A DNA stretch of 64,000 bases from Azoarcus olearius (GTDB lineage Bacteria > Pseudomonadota > Gammaproteobacteria > Burkholderiales > Rhodocyclaceae): NCBI RefSeq assembly GCF_001682385.1, contig NZ_CP016210.1, forward strand, positions 4,387,752 through 4,451,751, written 5' to 3'. The first letter of the stretch is position 1. Every line of letters starts with the position of its first letter. A model generated the notes under the pieces. It was not told where the DNA came from. It saw nothing but the letters and a program-made list of their open reading frames with translations, and ran no database searches. Positions 18,653 through 28,478 of this stretch are shown here, one piece after another. The position numbers and the translations under genes are program-made.

Positions 18653-18844
18653 TCAGTGATTGTTGATGTCGTAGTAGTAGGGCTTGACCGGCACGCGCGA
18701 AGCGCTGTTGTCGGCCTGCACGTTCAGGTCTTGCGGCTTGTCCCACCACAGCGCGCGGCCCTTCTTCTGTTCGGCAGCCTGCTCCGGATGCTTGGCCATC
18801 CATTCGCGCATGAATTTGGTGTGCTCGGATTCGTACATCGCCAT
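18653..18844 (-). CDS. DUF3460 family small protein
   Basis: The 63-residue protein MAMYESEHTKFMREWMAKHPEQ... ending PVKPYYYDINNH matches the betaproteobacterial DUF3460 family. It is hydrophilic, has no membrane segment or cysteines, and its function is unknown. GAGGGAGAATCC precedes the ATG on the minus strand, giving a good ribosome-binding site. It stands between the methyltransferase and spoT genes. Confidence 0.85.
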   Translation of the reverse strand: MAMYESEHTKFMREWMAKHPEQAAEQKKGRALWWDKPQDLNVQADNSASRVPVKPYYYDINNH

Positions 18845-18942
18845 GTCGGATTCTCCCTCGAAAACCCGGCGATTCTACCAGCAGCGGGCGCAAGCGCCGC
18901 GGCTGCGGGGCGCGAAACGGCGCACGCGAGCGCCGCCGGGGC

Positions 18943-21141
18943 TCAGCCGACGCGGCCGTCGCCCTTGACCCGGCCGATGCGCACGACTTCCTGCACCCGG
19001 CGCACGCCGCGCATGACGCGCGCGAGGTGCATGCGGTCACGCACCTGCAGCGTGAAGCTGAGCGCGATGTAGGCGCCCTGCTCGTTGTCCATGCTGACGT
19101 TCTGGATGTTGCACTCTTCCTCGGAGATCACGCTGGCGACCTTGGCGAGCACGCCACGGGCGTTCTTGGTGAGCACGCGGATCGTGACGTCGAACATGCG
19201 GTCGTCGCCCGGCTCCCATTCCACGTCCACCCAGCGGCCGCGGTCGCCGCGCAGCTTGGCCACCACCGGACAATCGTGCAGGTGCACTTCCAGCCCCTGG
19301 CCCTTGCGGATGGTGCCGATGATGGGGTCGCCCGGGATCGGATGGCAGCAGCGCGCGAGCTGCACCGCGATGCCCTCGCTGCCGCGGATCATGATGGCGC
19401 CGGCGGGCTTCGGCTTGATCACGTCGGGGCGGCCGGATTCCTGATCCTGCGCCTGCGACAGGCGACGCGCGACGATGACCGGCAGGCGCTTGCCGAGGCC
19501 GATGTCGGAGAAGATCTCCTTCTTGCTGCGCACGCCGCGGTCGCGCAGGAAACGGTCCCACGCGAAGGTGGAGATCTGCCCCAGCGTGAGCCCGTGCGGG
19601 CGCAGGGCCTGGTTGAGCAGGCGCTCGCCGAGCGCGACCGATTCTTCCTGCTGCGCGCTCTTGAGGAAGTGGCGGATCTGCGCGCGCGCCTTGCCGGTGC
19701 GCACATAGGACAGCCAGGCCGGATTCGGGTTGGCGTGCGCCGCGGTGATGATCTCGACCTGATCGCCGTTGCGCAGCTCGGAGCGCAGCGGCATCAGGTC
19801 GCCGTTGATGCGGCAGGCCACGCAGCGGTTGCCGATGTCGGTATGCACGGCATAGGCGAAATCGACCGGCGTGGAGCCCTTGGGCATGGAGAAGATCTTG
19901 CCCTTGGGCGAGAACACATAGACCTCCCCGGGGAAGAGGTCGATCTTGACGTGTTCGAGGAACTCGGTGGCCTCGCCCGAGGTGGATTGGAGTTCGAGCA
20001 ACGACTGCAGCCAGGAGTGGGTCTTCTGCTGCAGCTCGGTCAGCGTCTTCTCGTCTTCCTTGTACAGCCAGTGCGAGGCCACGCCGGTTTCGGCGATGTG
20101 GTGCATCTCGCGGGTGCGGATCTGCACTTCCACCGGAGTGCCGAAGGGGCCAATCAGCGTGGTGTGCAGCGACTGGTAGCCGTTGGCCTTGGGGATGGCC
20201 AGGTAGTCCTTGAACTTGCCCGGCACCGGCTTGTACATCGAGTGCAGCGCGCCGAGCGCGAGGTAACAGGACTGCACGTCGCGCACGATGACGCGAAAGC
20301 CGTAGATGTCCAGCACCTGCGAGAAGGACAGGTGCTTTTCGACCATCTTGCGGTAGATGCCGTAGAGGTGCTTCTCGCGCCCCTGCACGTCGGCGGCGAT
20401 GCCCCACTGCGGCAGGCGCTCCTCGATGTTGGCCAGCACCTTGCCGACCACCTCGCGGCGGTTGCCGCGCGCCGCCTTGATGGCCTTGGCGAGCACGCGG
20501 TAGCGCAGCGGGTAGCGATGCTGGAAGGAGAGTTCCTGCAGCTCGCGGTAAAGGTTGTTGAGCCCCAGCCGGTTGGCGATGGGGGCGTAGATCTCGAGCG
20601 TCTCGACCGCGATGCGGCGCCGCTTGGCGGGGCGCATGTAGTCGAGCGTGCGCATGTTGTGCAGGCGGTCGGCGAGCTTGACCAGGATCACCCGCAGGTC
20701 GCTCGCCATCGCCAGCAGCATCTTGCGGAAGTTCTCGGCCTGGGCTTCTTCCTGCGAGCGGAACTCGATCTTGTCGAGCTTGGAGAGCCCATCCACCAGC
20801 TCGGCGGCGGTCTTGCCGAAGCGCTCGGCGATCTCCGCCTTGGAGATGTGGGTGTCCTCCATCACGTCGTGGAGGAGCGCGGCGATCAGCGCCTGGGCAT
20901 CGAGATTCCAGTCGGCGACGATGGACGCGACCGCGACCGGGTGCGAGATGTAGGGTTCGCCGCTGATGCGGAACTGCCCTTCATGGGCGGCGGCGGCAAA
21001 GTGGTAGGCGGCGTCGATGCGGCCGAGATCATCGGCCTTCAGGTAGCTGGCGAGCTTGTCGCGCAGCGTGGCGAAGTCGGGCCAGACTTCGGCCTGGGGG
21101 GCGGCAGGCAGCGGGGGAGCGGATACGGCGGCACTGTCCAT
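18943..21141 (-). CDS. spoT: Bifunctional (p)ppGpp synthetase/hydrolase SpoT
   Basis: The 732-residue Rel/Spo homologue has an intact HD hydrolase domain (YISHPVAVA, ALLHDVMEDT, KLADRLHNMRTL), a synthetase domain (IYGFRVIVRD, NGYQSLHTTLIGP), TGS (FSPKGKIFSMPKGSTPVDFAYAVHT) and a C-terminal ACT domain. Conserved HD residues argue for a bifunctional enzyme. It controls the stringent response in the cytoplasm. rpoZ and gmk lie just upstream on the same strand, the usual gmk-rpoZ-spoT order. Confidence 0.95.
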   Translation of the reverse strand: MDSAAVSAPPLPAAPQAEVWPDFATLRDKLASYLKADDLGRIDAAYHFAAAAHEGQFRISGEPYISHPVAVASIVADWNLDAQALIAALLHDVMEDTHISKAEIAERFGKTAAELVDGLSKLDKIEFRSQEEAQAENFRKMLLAMASDLRVILVKLADRLHNMRTLDYMRPAKRRRIAVETLEIYAPIANRLGLNNLYRELQELSFQHRYPLRYRVLAKAIKAARGNRREVVGKVLANIEERLPQWGIAADVQGREKHLYGIYRKMVEKHLSFSQVLDIYGFRVIVRDVQSCYLALGALHSMYKPVPGKFKDYLAIPKANGYQSLHTTLIGPFGTPVEVQIRTREMHHIAETGVASHWLYKEDEKTLTELQQKTHSWLQSLLELQSTSGEATEFLEHVKIDLFPGEVYVFSPKGKIFSMPKGSTPVDFAYAVHTDIGNRCVACRINGDLMPLRSELRNGDQVEIITAAHANPNPAWLSYVRTGKARAQIRHFLKSAQQEESVALGERLLNQALRPHGLTLGQISTFAWDRFLRDRGVRSKKEIFSDIGLGKRLPVIVARRLSQAQDQESGRPDVIKPKPAGAIMIRGSEGIAVQLARCCHPIPGDPIIGTIRKGQGLEVHLHDCPVVAKLRGDRGRWVDVEWEPGDDRMFDVTIRVLTKNARGVLAKVASVISEEECNIQNVSMDNEQGAYIALSFTLQVRDRMHLARVMRGVRRVQEVVRIGRVKGDGRVG

Positions 21142-21163
21142 CGCACGTTTCCCCCGCGCGGAA

Positions 21164-21379
21164 TCAGGCCTGACCGCGGTTGAGCATCTCGAGCCCGACC
21201 TTGCCGGCAGCCACTTCGCGGAGTGCGATCACGGTGGGCTTGTCCTTGTCATGCGGGTCGAGTTCGATCTGCGGCGTGCCGCCGGCGGTGAGCTGGCGCG
21301 CGCGATAGGTGGCCGCCAGCGTGAGCTGGAAGCGGTTCGGGATTCTTTTCAGGCAGTCTTCAACGGTGATGCGGGCCAT
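21164..21379 (-). CDS. rpoZ: RNA polymerase omega subunit
   Basis: The 71-residue protein [19 protein letters not shown]... with [11 protein letters not shown] is RpoZ, which stabilises the beta' subunit and forms part of the ppGpp-binding site of RNA polymerase. It follows gmk by 2 bp and precedes spoT by 22 bp, so the three are probably one transcript. Confidence 0.96.
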   Translation of the reverse strand: MARITVEDCLKRIPNRFQLTLAATYRARQLTAGGTPQIELDPHDKDKPTVIALREVAAGKVGLEMLNRGQA

Positions 21380-21381
21380 GG

Positions 21382-21996
21382 TTAGTCCTGTTCGAGAAAC
21401 GCAAAATACTGCAGATGGCGCAGATGCTGGTTGGCGTAGCGTAGCCGCGCGGCGCGCACGACCGCAACCAGATCGTCCAGCGCTTCATGCAACTCGTTGT
21501 TAATAATAACATAATCGAATTCGCCGACATGCCGCATCTCGCCCCGCGCGCCCAGCAGGCGGCGGCTGATGACGTCATCGCTGTCGGTACCGCGGCCGCG
21601 CAGGCGGTTTTCCAGCTCTTCCAGTGAGGGCGGCAGCACGAACACGCCCACCGCGTCGGGGAAGACCTTGCGCACTTGCTGCGCGCCCTGCCAGTCGATT
21701 TCGAGCAGGGTGTCGCGCCCCGCGGCGAGCTGCTCTTTCAGCCAGACCCGCGAGGTTCCGTAATAGTTTCCATGCACCTCGGCCCATTCCAGGAACTCGC
21801 CGCGGTCGCGCAGCGCGCGGAAGGTGGGCACATCGACGAAGTGATACTCGCGCCCGTCCTGCTCGCCGGGCCGCGGCGCGCGGGTGGTATAGGAGATCGA
21901 CAGCTGCACCTGGGGGTCGCGATCGAGCAGGCCGCGCACCAGCGTGGTCTTGCCGGCGCCCGACGGCGCGGTGACGATGAAGAGGGTTCCGGGCAT
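21382..21996 (-). CDS. gmk: Guanylate kinase
   Basis: The 204-residue protein has the P-loop [34 protein letters not shown] for GMP binding, and [17 protein letters not shown]. It phosphorylates GMP to GDP, upstream of GTP and (p)ppGpp synthesis, which fits its linkage with rpoZ and spoT. Start ATG 21996; full length. Confidence 0.97.
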   Translation of the reverse strand: MPGTLFIVTAPSGAGKTTLVRGLLDRDPQVQLSISYTTRAPRPGEQDGREYHFVDVPTFRALRDRGEFLEWAEVHGNYYGTSRVWLKEQLAAGRDTLLEIDWQGAQQVRKVFPDAVGVFVLPPSLEELENRLRGRGTDSDDVISRRLLGARGEMRHVGEFDYVIINNELHEALDDLVAVVRAARLRYANQHLRHLQYFAFLEQD

Positions 21997-22186
21997 CGGG
22001 CGATCCTTGATGTCGTCTGGTTCCGCCTGCCGCCCACCACGGACGCCGCGACCCGCGGTGCAGGCGATGCGTGCAGCGCGGGAGCCGGGAGCAAGCTGGA
22101 GAAGCTGCGATTGTAGCGCCCGGCGCGCCTTTCACGGCAGCGCCGCTGACACTTTCGCACCAGGCGGCGGAGATCGTCCGTGCCAG

Positions 22187-22729
22187 CTAGCGGATGAAGC
22201 GCTTGAGCACCTCGCGGAAACGCGGATCGTCCGCACGCTCCAGCCACTCGAACGCGACCATCTCGCGGCTGACGATCTCGGCGCCGTGCTGGCGCATGCG
22301 CTCCAGCGCCAGCGCCTTGTCGCGCGGCGTGCGCGAACCCACCGCCTCTTCGACGATGAACACCTCGCGCCCGGCCGCCAGCAGGTCGAACACCGTCTGC
22401 TGCACGCACACGTGGGCTTCGGTGCCGATCACGATCCACTGCGGCCGCGCGGTTTCCGGCTGCTGCCGCCAGCTGTCGTCCGCCAGCGCGGAGAAGTGGA
22501 TCTTTTCGAGCACCGGGGCATCGCCCAGGCGCGCGCGCAGCGCCGGCACCGTGGGGCCCAGGCCTTGCGGATACTGTTCGGTGGCCAGCACCGGCACACC
22601 CAGGCTGCGCGCCAGTTCCACCATCCACACAGCGTGGCCGAGCACCGCGTCGCCGCCGTCGATGACGGGCAGCAGGCGGCTTTGCAGATCGACCGCGAGC
22701 ACGATCGAGGCAGACGCTTTCATGCGCAT
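22187..22729 (-). CDS. Isochorismatase-family cysteine hydrolase
   Basis: The 180-residue protein has the family triad: Asp in VLAVDLQSRLLP, Lys in VLEKIHFSAL and Cys in VIGTEAHVCVQQTVFDLL. Members hydrolyse amides such as nicotinamide or related compounds; this one resembles the YcaC type and the substrate is unknown. AAGGAGC lies five bases before the ATG at 22729 and fixes the start. It is monocistronic, divergent from imuA. Confidence 0.85.
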   Translation of the reverse strand: MRMKASASIVLAVDLQSRLLPVIDGGDAVLGHAVWMVELARSLGVPVLATEQYPQGLGPTVPALRARLGDAPVLEKIHFSALADDSWRQQPETARPQWIVIGTEAHVCVQQTVFDLLAAGREVFIVEEAVGSRTPRDKALALERMRQHGAEIVSREMVAFEWLERADDPRFREVLKRFIR

Positions 22730-22942
22730 CGGAAGCTCCTTGAGGACGGAAGGGGCGGGGCACGGCAACACCGCGGCGCCATCGCAACGCCCGGGGTTTG
22801 CCGGGATCGACCCGCAGCGCTGCGAAAAGTTACGCCGGATTGCGACAAAACGCAGCCATGCGGCGCAAATTCGTTCTACATCATCGGGATGGCGGAAGCA
22901 TCGCGCTGGGCGGAAACGCGTAGCGCCGTGGACCTCGGCAGC

Positions 22943-22981
22943 TTGAAACGGAGATTGTTGACTGTATAAACTTACAGTCAA
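22943..22981 (+). promoter_or_regulatory. LexA (SOS) box and sigma-70 promoter of imuA
   Basis: CTGTATAAACTTACAG at 22962-22977 fits the CTGT-N8-ACAG SOS box, and its symmetry extends to TTGACTGT...ACAGTCAA (22958-22981). It overlaps a good promoter: -35 TTGAAA at 22943-22948, 16-bp spacer, -10 TATAAA at 22965-22970. LexA bound here would block RNA polymerase, making the downstream cassette DNA-damage inducible. Confidence 0.92.
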
Positions 22982-23012
22982 TCACATCCCTTTTTTCCGA
23001 CCCGCCGCGCCC

Positions 23013-23780
23013 ATGGCCGTCCCTGCTTCCGCCGTCGCCGACCTCCTGCAACGCCCCGATGTGTGGCGTGGGGGACAGCTGTCCCGGGCCGCCGCGCCGG
23101 TGCGGGCCAGCGGCCATGCGGCGCTCGACGCGGTGCTGCCGGGCGGCGGCTGGCCCTGTGGCGAACTCACCGAACTGCTGAGCCGCGAAGCGGGCATCGG
23201 CGAGCTGTCCCTGCTGCTGCCCGCGTTGGCGGCGCTCGATCCGGAAGCGGGCTGGGTGGTCCTGGTCGCGCCGCCATGGCGCCCGCATGCACCCGCCTGG
23301 CTGGCGGCCGGGGTGCCGCTCGACCGCCTGCTGGTGGTCGAAGCCGGCGCGACGGATGCCGCTTGGGCCTGCGAGCAACTGCTTGCCAGCGGCGCCCTCG
23401 CGGCGCTGCTCGCCTGGCTGCCCGACAGCGATGCCCGCGGCCTGCGCCGCCTGCAACTTGCCGCCCACGGCCGCCGCAGTCTCGCCTTCGTGTTCCGCCC
23501 CCACACCGTCGCCGCCAGCGCTTCACCCGCGCCCTTGCGTCTGGCACTTGCCGCCGCCGAAGGCGGACTGGCGGTGGAGGTGCTCAAACGCCGCGGGCCG
23601 CCCCTGGCGGCGCCCCTGCGGCTGGCGGTGCCGCGCCCGCTCCACTGGGACAGGCTGGCGCCAGCCGCGCCGGTGGCCGGGGCAGCCCCCGCGGCGGAAC
23701 CCACCCCGTCTCCCGCGCCGCCGCACCTTGCCCCCGCGGCCGCCGGCCGCCGGCCGCCCCACGCTGCGGTGGCGGCGTGA
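23013..23780 (+). CDS. imuA: Translesion synthesis-associated protein ImuA
   Basis: The 255-residue protein resembles ImuA, a RecA/SulA-related factor of the SOS mutasome: GHAALDAVLPGGGWPCGELTELL near residues 34-54 followed by a RecA-fold core. The C-terminal 40 or so residues are Pro/Ala rich. It works with ImuB and the polymerase DnaE2 (ImuC) in error-prone lesion bypass. It is the first gene behind the SOS box; imuB starts 16 bp after its stop. Confidence 0.88.
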   Translation: MAVPASAVADLLQRPDVWRGGQLSRAAAPVRASGHAALDAVLPGGGWPCGELTELLSREAGIGELSLLLPALAALDPEAGWVVLVAPPWRPHAPAWLAAGVPLDRLLVVEAGATDAAWACEQLLASGALAALLAWLPDSDARGLRRLQLAAHGRRSLAFVFRPHTVAASASPAPLRLALAAAEGGLAVEVLKRRGPPLAAPLRLAVPRPLHWDRLAPAAPVAGAAPAAEPTPSPAPPHLAPAAAGRRPPHAAVAA

Positions 23781-23796
23781 GCCGAAGCACGACGCC

Positions 23797-25260
23797 ATGC
23801 TGTGGCTTGCGCTGCGTTTTCCCCGTCTGGCGGTGGAGGTGTTCGACGCCCCCTCCCCGGCCGCGGCGGTTGCCCACCAGCGCATCGTGGTGGGGGATGG
23901 CGCCGCCGAGGCCGCCGGCATCCAGCCCGGCCTGCGGGTATCGAGCGCACTCGGCCTCGCCCCCGGGCTGACCCTGCACGCGCGCGATCCCGCCCGCGAA
24001 GCCGCGGCACTGGAAGCACTGGCGTGCTGGGCGGGGCGCTTCAGCCCGCAGTTGAGCGTGGCCGGCGAGGATGAGCTGGTACTCGAAATCCAGGGTTGCC
24101 TGCGCCTTTTCGGCGGGCTCGCAGCGCTGCTCGGACAAGTGCGGGAGGAAGGCGAGGCACAGGGCTTCACGCTGCAATGTGGCCTGGCGCCCAGCGTGCT
24201 GGGCGCGCAGTGGCTGGCGCGCGCGGGCATCGCCCCCGCAGCAGCGATGCCGCACGCCGGCCCGCCTGCCGCCGCGGACGCCGCACAGGCTGCCACCGTC
24301 GACGGACTGCACGCCCTGCTCGCCCCGCTGCCGGTGGAGGTGCTGCGCCTGCCGCCCGCCGACCAGCGGCGCCTGGACACGCTGGGCTTGCGCCACCTCG
24401 GCCACTTGCTGGCGCTGCCGCCGGCCACGCTGGCGCGCCGTTTCGGCCCGCAGCTGACACTGCAGCTCGAACGCGCACTCGGCACCGTTCCCGATCCGCG
24501 CCCGCCTTTTGCCTTTCCGCAGCGTTTCGCCACTCGGCTCGAACTGCCGGCACGGGTGGATCACGCCGCCATGCTGCTGTTCGCCGCCCGCCGCCTGGCG
24601 ATGGCACTGGCGGGCTGGCTGGCGGCCCGCGCCGCCGGGGTGCAGGAATACCTGCTGGTGCTGATCCACGAAGACGCGCCCCCGACCCGCCTCGTCCTCG
24701 GCTTTGCCACCGCCACCCGCGATGCCGGGCGGCTGCTGCGGGTGCTGCGCGAACGACTGGACCGCACGACGCTGGCCGCCCCGGTGGTCGAATTGCAGTT
24801 GCTGGCCGAGACGCCCCTGCCCCTGCCCGGCCACAGCGCCGGCCTGTTCGGCGAGGCCGGGGGCGCGGCGATCGCCCCGGTGGTGGAACGCCTGCGCGCC
24901 CGCCTCGGCCAGACAGCGGTGCATGCCCTGGCGGTAGTGGGCGAGCACCGTCCCGAGTGCGCCACCCGCAGCCCCGACTGGCCGCTGCCGGCCAGCGCCC
25001 CGCCGCGTGGCGCCCCACCGCGGCCGCTGTGGCTGCTGCCGGCGCCGCGCGCGCTTGCCGAACGGCGCGGCCGCCCCCAGCACGACGGCCCGCTGCGCCT
25101 CTTGACCCGCGCCGAGCGCATCGAAAGCGGCTGGTGGGACGGCGGCGAAGGCCACGGCGACCTGCGCCGCGACTACTTCGTCGCGCTCAGTCGCCGCGGC
25201 GCCTGGCTGTGGGTGTTCCGCGACGACCGCGGCTGGTGGCTGCACGGCCATTTCGCCTGA
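23797..25260 (+). CDS. imuB: Y-family polymerase-like protein ImuB
   Basis: The 487-residue protein is related to Y-family polymerases: MLWLALRFPRLAVEV at the start, CGLAPSVLGAQWLAR, and LDTLGLRHLGHLLALP resembling helix-hairpin-helix DNA binding. As in other ImuB proteins the catalytic acidic residues are not in their usual context (DELVLEIQGCLRLFGG in place of DEaylD), so it is thought to be an adaptor linking ImuA and DnaE2 to the beta clamp. The ATG at 23797 is the only in-frame start near the family N-terminus. Confidence 0.88.
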   Translation: MLWLALRFPRLAVEVFDAPSPAAAVAHQRIVVGDGAAEAAGIQPGLRVSSALGLAPGLTLHARDPAREAAALEALACWAGRFSPQLSVAGEDELVLEIQGCLRLFGGLAALLGQVREEGEAQGFTLQCGLAPSVLGAQWLARAGIAPAAAMPHAGPPAAADAAQAATVDGLHALLAPLPVEVLRLPPADQRRLDTLGLRHLGHLLALPPATLARRFGPQLTLQLERALGTVPDPRPPFAFPQRFATRLELPARVDHAAMLLFAARRLAMALAGWLAARAAGVQEYLLVLIHEDAPPTRLVLGFATATRDAGRLLRVLRERLDRTTLAAPVVELQLLAETPLPLPGHSAGLFGEAGGAAIAPVVERLRARLGQTAVHALAVVGEHRPECATRSPDWPLPASAPPRGAPPRPLWLLPAPRALAERRGRPQHDGPLRLLTRAERIESGWWDGGEGHGDLRRDYFVALSRRGAWLWVFRDDRGWWLHGHFA

Positions 25261-25268
25261 GCACCGCC

Positions 25269-28200
25269 ATGGCCACCCCGCCCTACGCCGAACTCCACTG
25301 CCTGTCGAACTACAGCTTCCTGCGCGGCGCCTCGCACCCGGAAGAGCTGGTGGCGCGCGCCTGGGCGCTCGGCTACCAGGGCCTGGCGATCACCGACGAA
25401 TGTTCGCTGGCGGGCGCGGTGCGCGCCGATACCGGCCTCGCCGAACTGCGCCGCGACCTGCGCGCCGCCGCCGACGCTCCCGAGGCCAGCGCGCAAGACC
25501 GCCTGCTCGCCGAGCGCGCCGAACAGTTCCGCCTCGTCTTCGGCGCCGAGTTCCGCCTCGCCTGCGGCCTCAAGCTGGTACTGCTGGCGAAGAACCGGGC
25601 CGGCTACGGCAACCTCTCGGCGCTGATCACCCTCGCCCGCCAGCGCAGCGAGAAGGGCAGCTACCGCCTGGTGCGCGCCGACCTCGACGCGATCTCGCCC
25701 GCCGGCGCGGTACCCGACTGCTACGCGCTGTGGCTGCCCGATGCCGCGTCCACCGCCGAGGACGCGCACTGGTTCGCCCGCCGCTTCGGCGAACGCGGCT
25801 GGCTGGCGGTGGAACTGCACAGCGGCGCCGACGATGCCGCGTGGCTCGGGCGCACCGCCGAACTCGCCGCCGCGGCGGGGCTGCCGCGGCTGGCGGCCGG
25901 CGATGTGCACATGCACCTGCGCGGCCGCCGCCCGCTGCAGGACACGCTCACCGCGATCCGCCTCGGCACCACGGTGTTCGAGGCCGGCACCGCGCTCCAT
26001 CCCAACGGCGAACGCCACCTGCGCCATCCGCTGCGGCTGGCGCGGCTGTACCCGGCCGAACTGCTCGAAGCCGCCGCCCGCCTCGCCCTGGCGTGCGACT
26101 TCCAGCTCGACTCCCTGCGCTACGAGTACCCGCAGGAGATCGTCCCCGCCGGCGAAACCCCGGCCAGCTACCTGCGCCGCGAAACCCAGGCCGGACTGGC
26201 GCGGCGCTATCCGCAAGGCGTGCCGCCGGCGATCGCGGACAACGTCGAGCAGGAGCTCGCGCTGATCATCGAACTGGGCTACGAGCCCTTCTTTCTCACC
26301 GTCTACGACATCGTCTGCTTCGCCCGCGCCAAGGGCATCCTGTGCCAGGGCCGCGGCTCCGCGGCCAACTCCATCGTGTGCTACGCGCTCGGCATCACCG
26401 AGGTGGACCCGGCGCGAGCCTCCCTGCTGTTCGGCCGCTTCATCTCGCGCGAGCGCGACGAACCGCCCGATATCGACGTCGATTTCGAGCACGACCGGCG
26501 CGAAACCGTCATCCAGTACATCTACGGCAAGTACGGCCGCGACCGCGCCGCGCTCGCCGCCACCGTGATCCGCTACCGCACCCGCGGCGCGCTGCGCGAC
26601 GCCGGCCGCGCGCTCGGCTTCGGCCAGCCCCAGATCGACGCGCTCGCGCGCTCGCTGGCGTGGTGGGACAAGCGCGACCAGCTGCCGGCGCGGCTCATCG
26701 AACTCGGCCTCGACCCCGCCAGCCCGCGGGTGGCGAAATGGCTGGACCTCACCGGCATGCTGATCGGTTTTCCGCGCCACCTGTCGCAGCACGTCGGCGG
26801 CTTCGTCATCTCGCGCGGCCCGCTCGGCCGCCTGGTGCCGATCGAGAACGCGGCAATGCCCGAGCGTTCGGTGATCCAGTGGGACAAGGAGGATCTCGAA
26901 GCGCTCGGCCTGCTCAAGGTGGATGTGCTCGCGCTCGGCATGCTGTCGGTGATCCGCCGCAGCCTGGAGCTGGTCGGCCGGCGCCGCGGTGCGCCCTTCG
27001 CGCTCCCCCACATCCCGCCCAAGGACGCCGCCACCTTCGACATGCTGTGCGCGGCCGACTCGGTGGGCGTGTTCCAGGTCGAATCGCGCGCGCAGATGGC
27101 AATGCTGCCGCGGCTGCGGCCGCGCCAGTTCTACGACCTGGTGGTGCAGGTGGCGATCGTCCGCCCCGGGCCGATCCAGGGCGACATGGTCCACCCCTAC
27201 CTCACCAACCGCGCCGACCCCGCCGCCAGCGCGCGCACCCTCGCCCGTCTGCCCGCCGACGTGCGCGCGGTGCTGGAGCGCACGCTGGGGGTGCCGATCT
27301 TCCAGGAACAGGTGATGAAGCTGGCCGAGGTCGCCGCCGGCTTCACCCCCGGCGAGGCCGACCAGCTGCGGCGGGCGATGGCGTCGTGGCGGCAGAAAGG
27401 CCATATCGAGCGCTTCAAGCAGAAGCTGCGCGACGGCATGAAGGCACGCGGCCACGACAGCGACTTCGCCGACGCGCTGTGCCGCCAGATCGAAGGCTTC
27501 GGCGAATACGGCTTCCCGGAATCCCACGCCGCCAGCTTCGCGCTGCTCGCCTACGCCTCGGCCTGGCTCAAGCGCCACGAGCCGGAGGCCTTCCTGTGCG
27601 GCCTGCTCAACAGCCAGCCGATGGGCTTCTACGCGCCCGCCCAGCTGCTGCAGGACGCCCGCCGCCACGGCGTGGAAGTGCGGCCGGTGGACGTCACCGC
27701 CAGCGCCTGGGATGCGACGCTGGAAGACCTGCCCGCCGACCCCGACGCTGGCCGGCGGCCGGCGGTGCGGCTGGGCCTGCGCGAAATCTCCGGTTTTCCC
27801 GAGGCCGCCGCGCTGCGCGTGGCCGAAGCACGCGCGGCGGCGCCCTTCGCCGACACCAACGACCTCGCCCGCCGCGCTGCGCTGCAGCGCCGCGAACTCG
27901 ACCTGCTCGCCGCCGCCGGCGCGCTGCAGGCGCTGGCCGGCCACCGCCGCCAGGCCGCCTGGCAGGTGGCCGGCGTCTGCCTGCAGGGCGACCTCTTCGA
28001 CGCCGCGCCGCCGCCCGAAGCCACGGTGGCACTCGCGGCGCCGCAGGAGGCGGAGGAGCTGCTCGCCGACTACGCCGCCACCGGCTTCAGCCTCGGCCGC
28101 CATCCGCTGGCACTGCTGCGCGCGCGCCTCGCCCGCGGACGCTTCCTTCAGGCCGCCGCGCTGGCACGCACGCCCGACCGCGCGCTGGTGCGCGTCGCCG

Positions 28201-28463
28201 GCATCGTGACCGGCCGCCAGCGCCCCGGCACCGCGCAGGGCGTGATCTTCGTCACCCTGGAAGACGAAACCGGATCGGCCAACGTGGTGGTCTATGCCGG
28301 GCTCGCCGAGCGCCAGCGCCGCGAACTGCTCGGCGCCCGCCTGCTCGGCGTGTTCGGCCAGCTGCAGCGCGAAGGCGAGGTGGTGCATCTGCTCGCCAAG
28401 CGCCTGGTCGACCTCAGCCCCTGGGTGGGCGGGCTGGCTGCGCGCAGCCGCGACTTCCACTGA
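25269..28463 (+). CDS. dnaE2: Error-prone DNA polymerase DnaE2 (ImuC)
   Basis: The 1064-residue C-family polymerase starts with a PHP domain (YAELHCLSNYSFLRGASHPEE) and has the catalytic Asp pair in DEPPDIDVDFEHDRRE plus GRGSAANSIVCYALGI. It ends in an OB-fold (VRVAGIVTGRQRPGTAQG, VIFVTLEDETG). DnaE2 is the SOS-induced polymerase of the imuABC set. Family length is about 1030-1080. It starts 8 bp after imuB. Codon use is GC-rich like its neighbours. Confidence 0.95.
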   Translation: MATPPYAELHCLSNYSFLRGASHPEELVARAWALGYQGLAITDECSLAGAVRADTGLAELRRDLRAAADAPEASAQDRLLAERAEQFRLVFGAEFRLACGLKLVLLAKNRAGYGNLSALITLARQRSEKGSYRLVRADLDAISPAGAVPDCYALWLPDAASTAEDAHWFARRFGERGWLAVELHSGADDAAWLGRTAELAAAAGLPRLAAGDVHMHLRGRRPLQDTLTAIRLGTTVFEAGTALHPNGERHLRHPLRLARLYPAELLEAAARLALACDFQLDSLRYEYPQEIVPAGETPASYLRRETQAGLARRYPQGVPPAIADNVEQELALIIELGYEPFFLTVYDIVCFARAKGILCQGRGSAANSIVCYALGITEVDPARASLLFGRFISRERDEPPDIDVDFEHDRRETVIQYIYGKYGRDRAALAATVIRYRTRGALRDAGRALGFGQPQIDALARSLAWWDKRDQLPARLIELGLDPASPRVAKWLDLTGMLIGFPRHLSQHVGGFVISRGPLGRLVPIENAAMPERSVIQWDKEDLEALGLLKVDVLALGMLSVIRRSLELVGRRRGAPFALPHIPPKDAATFDMLCAADSVGVFQVESRAQMAMLPRLRPRQFYDLVVQVAIVRPGPIQGDMVHPYLTNRADPAASARTLARLPADVRAVLERTLGVPIFQEQVMKLAEVAAGFTPGEADQLRRAMASWRQKGHIERFKQKLRDGMKARGHDSDFADALCRQIEGFGEYGFPESHAASFALLAYASAWLKRHEPEAFLCGLLNSQPMGFYAPAQLLQDARRHGVEVRPVDVTASAWDATLEDLPADPDAGRRPAVRLGLREISGFPEAAALRVAEARAAAPFADTNDLARRAALQRRELDLLAAAGALQALAGHRRQAAWQVAGVCLQGDLFDAAPPPEATVALAAPQEAEELLADYAATGFSLGRHPLALLRARLARGRFLQAAALARTPDRALVRVAGIVTGRQRPGTAQGVIFVTLEDETGSANVVVYAGLAERQRRELLGARLLGVFGQLQREGEVVHLLAKRLVDLSPWVGGLAARSRDFH

Positions 28464-28478
28464 ACGGCGGGCGCCGCC

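Noticed and set aside
23777..23779. GTG overlapping the imuA stop as start of imuB
   Set aside because: It is in a different frame from imuB; the ATG at 23797 begins the conserved N-terminus.
25173..28460. 1095-residue open frame antisense to dnaE2
   Set aside because: It is a mirror of a strong gene, with biased Ala/Gly/Val/His content and no recognisable fold.
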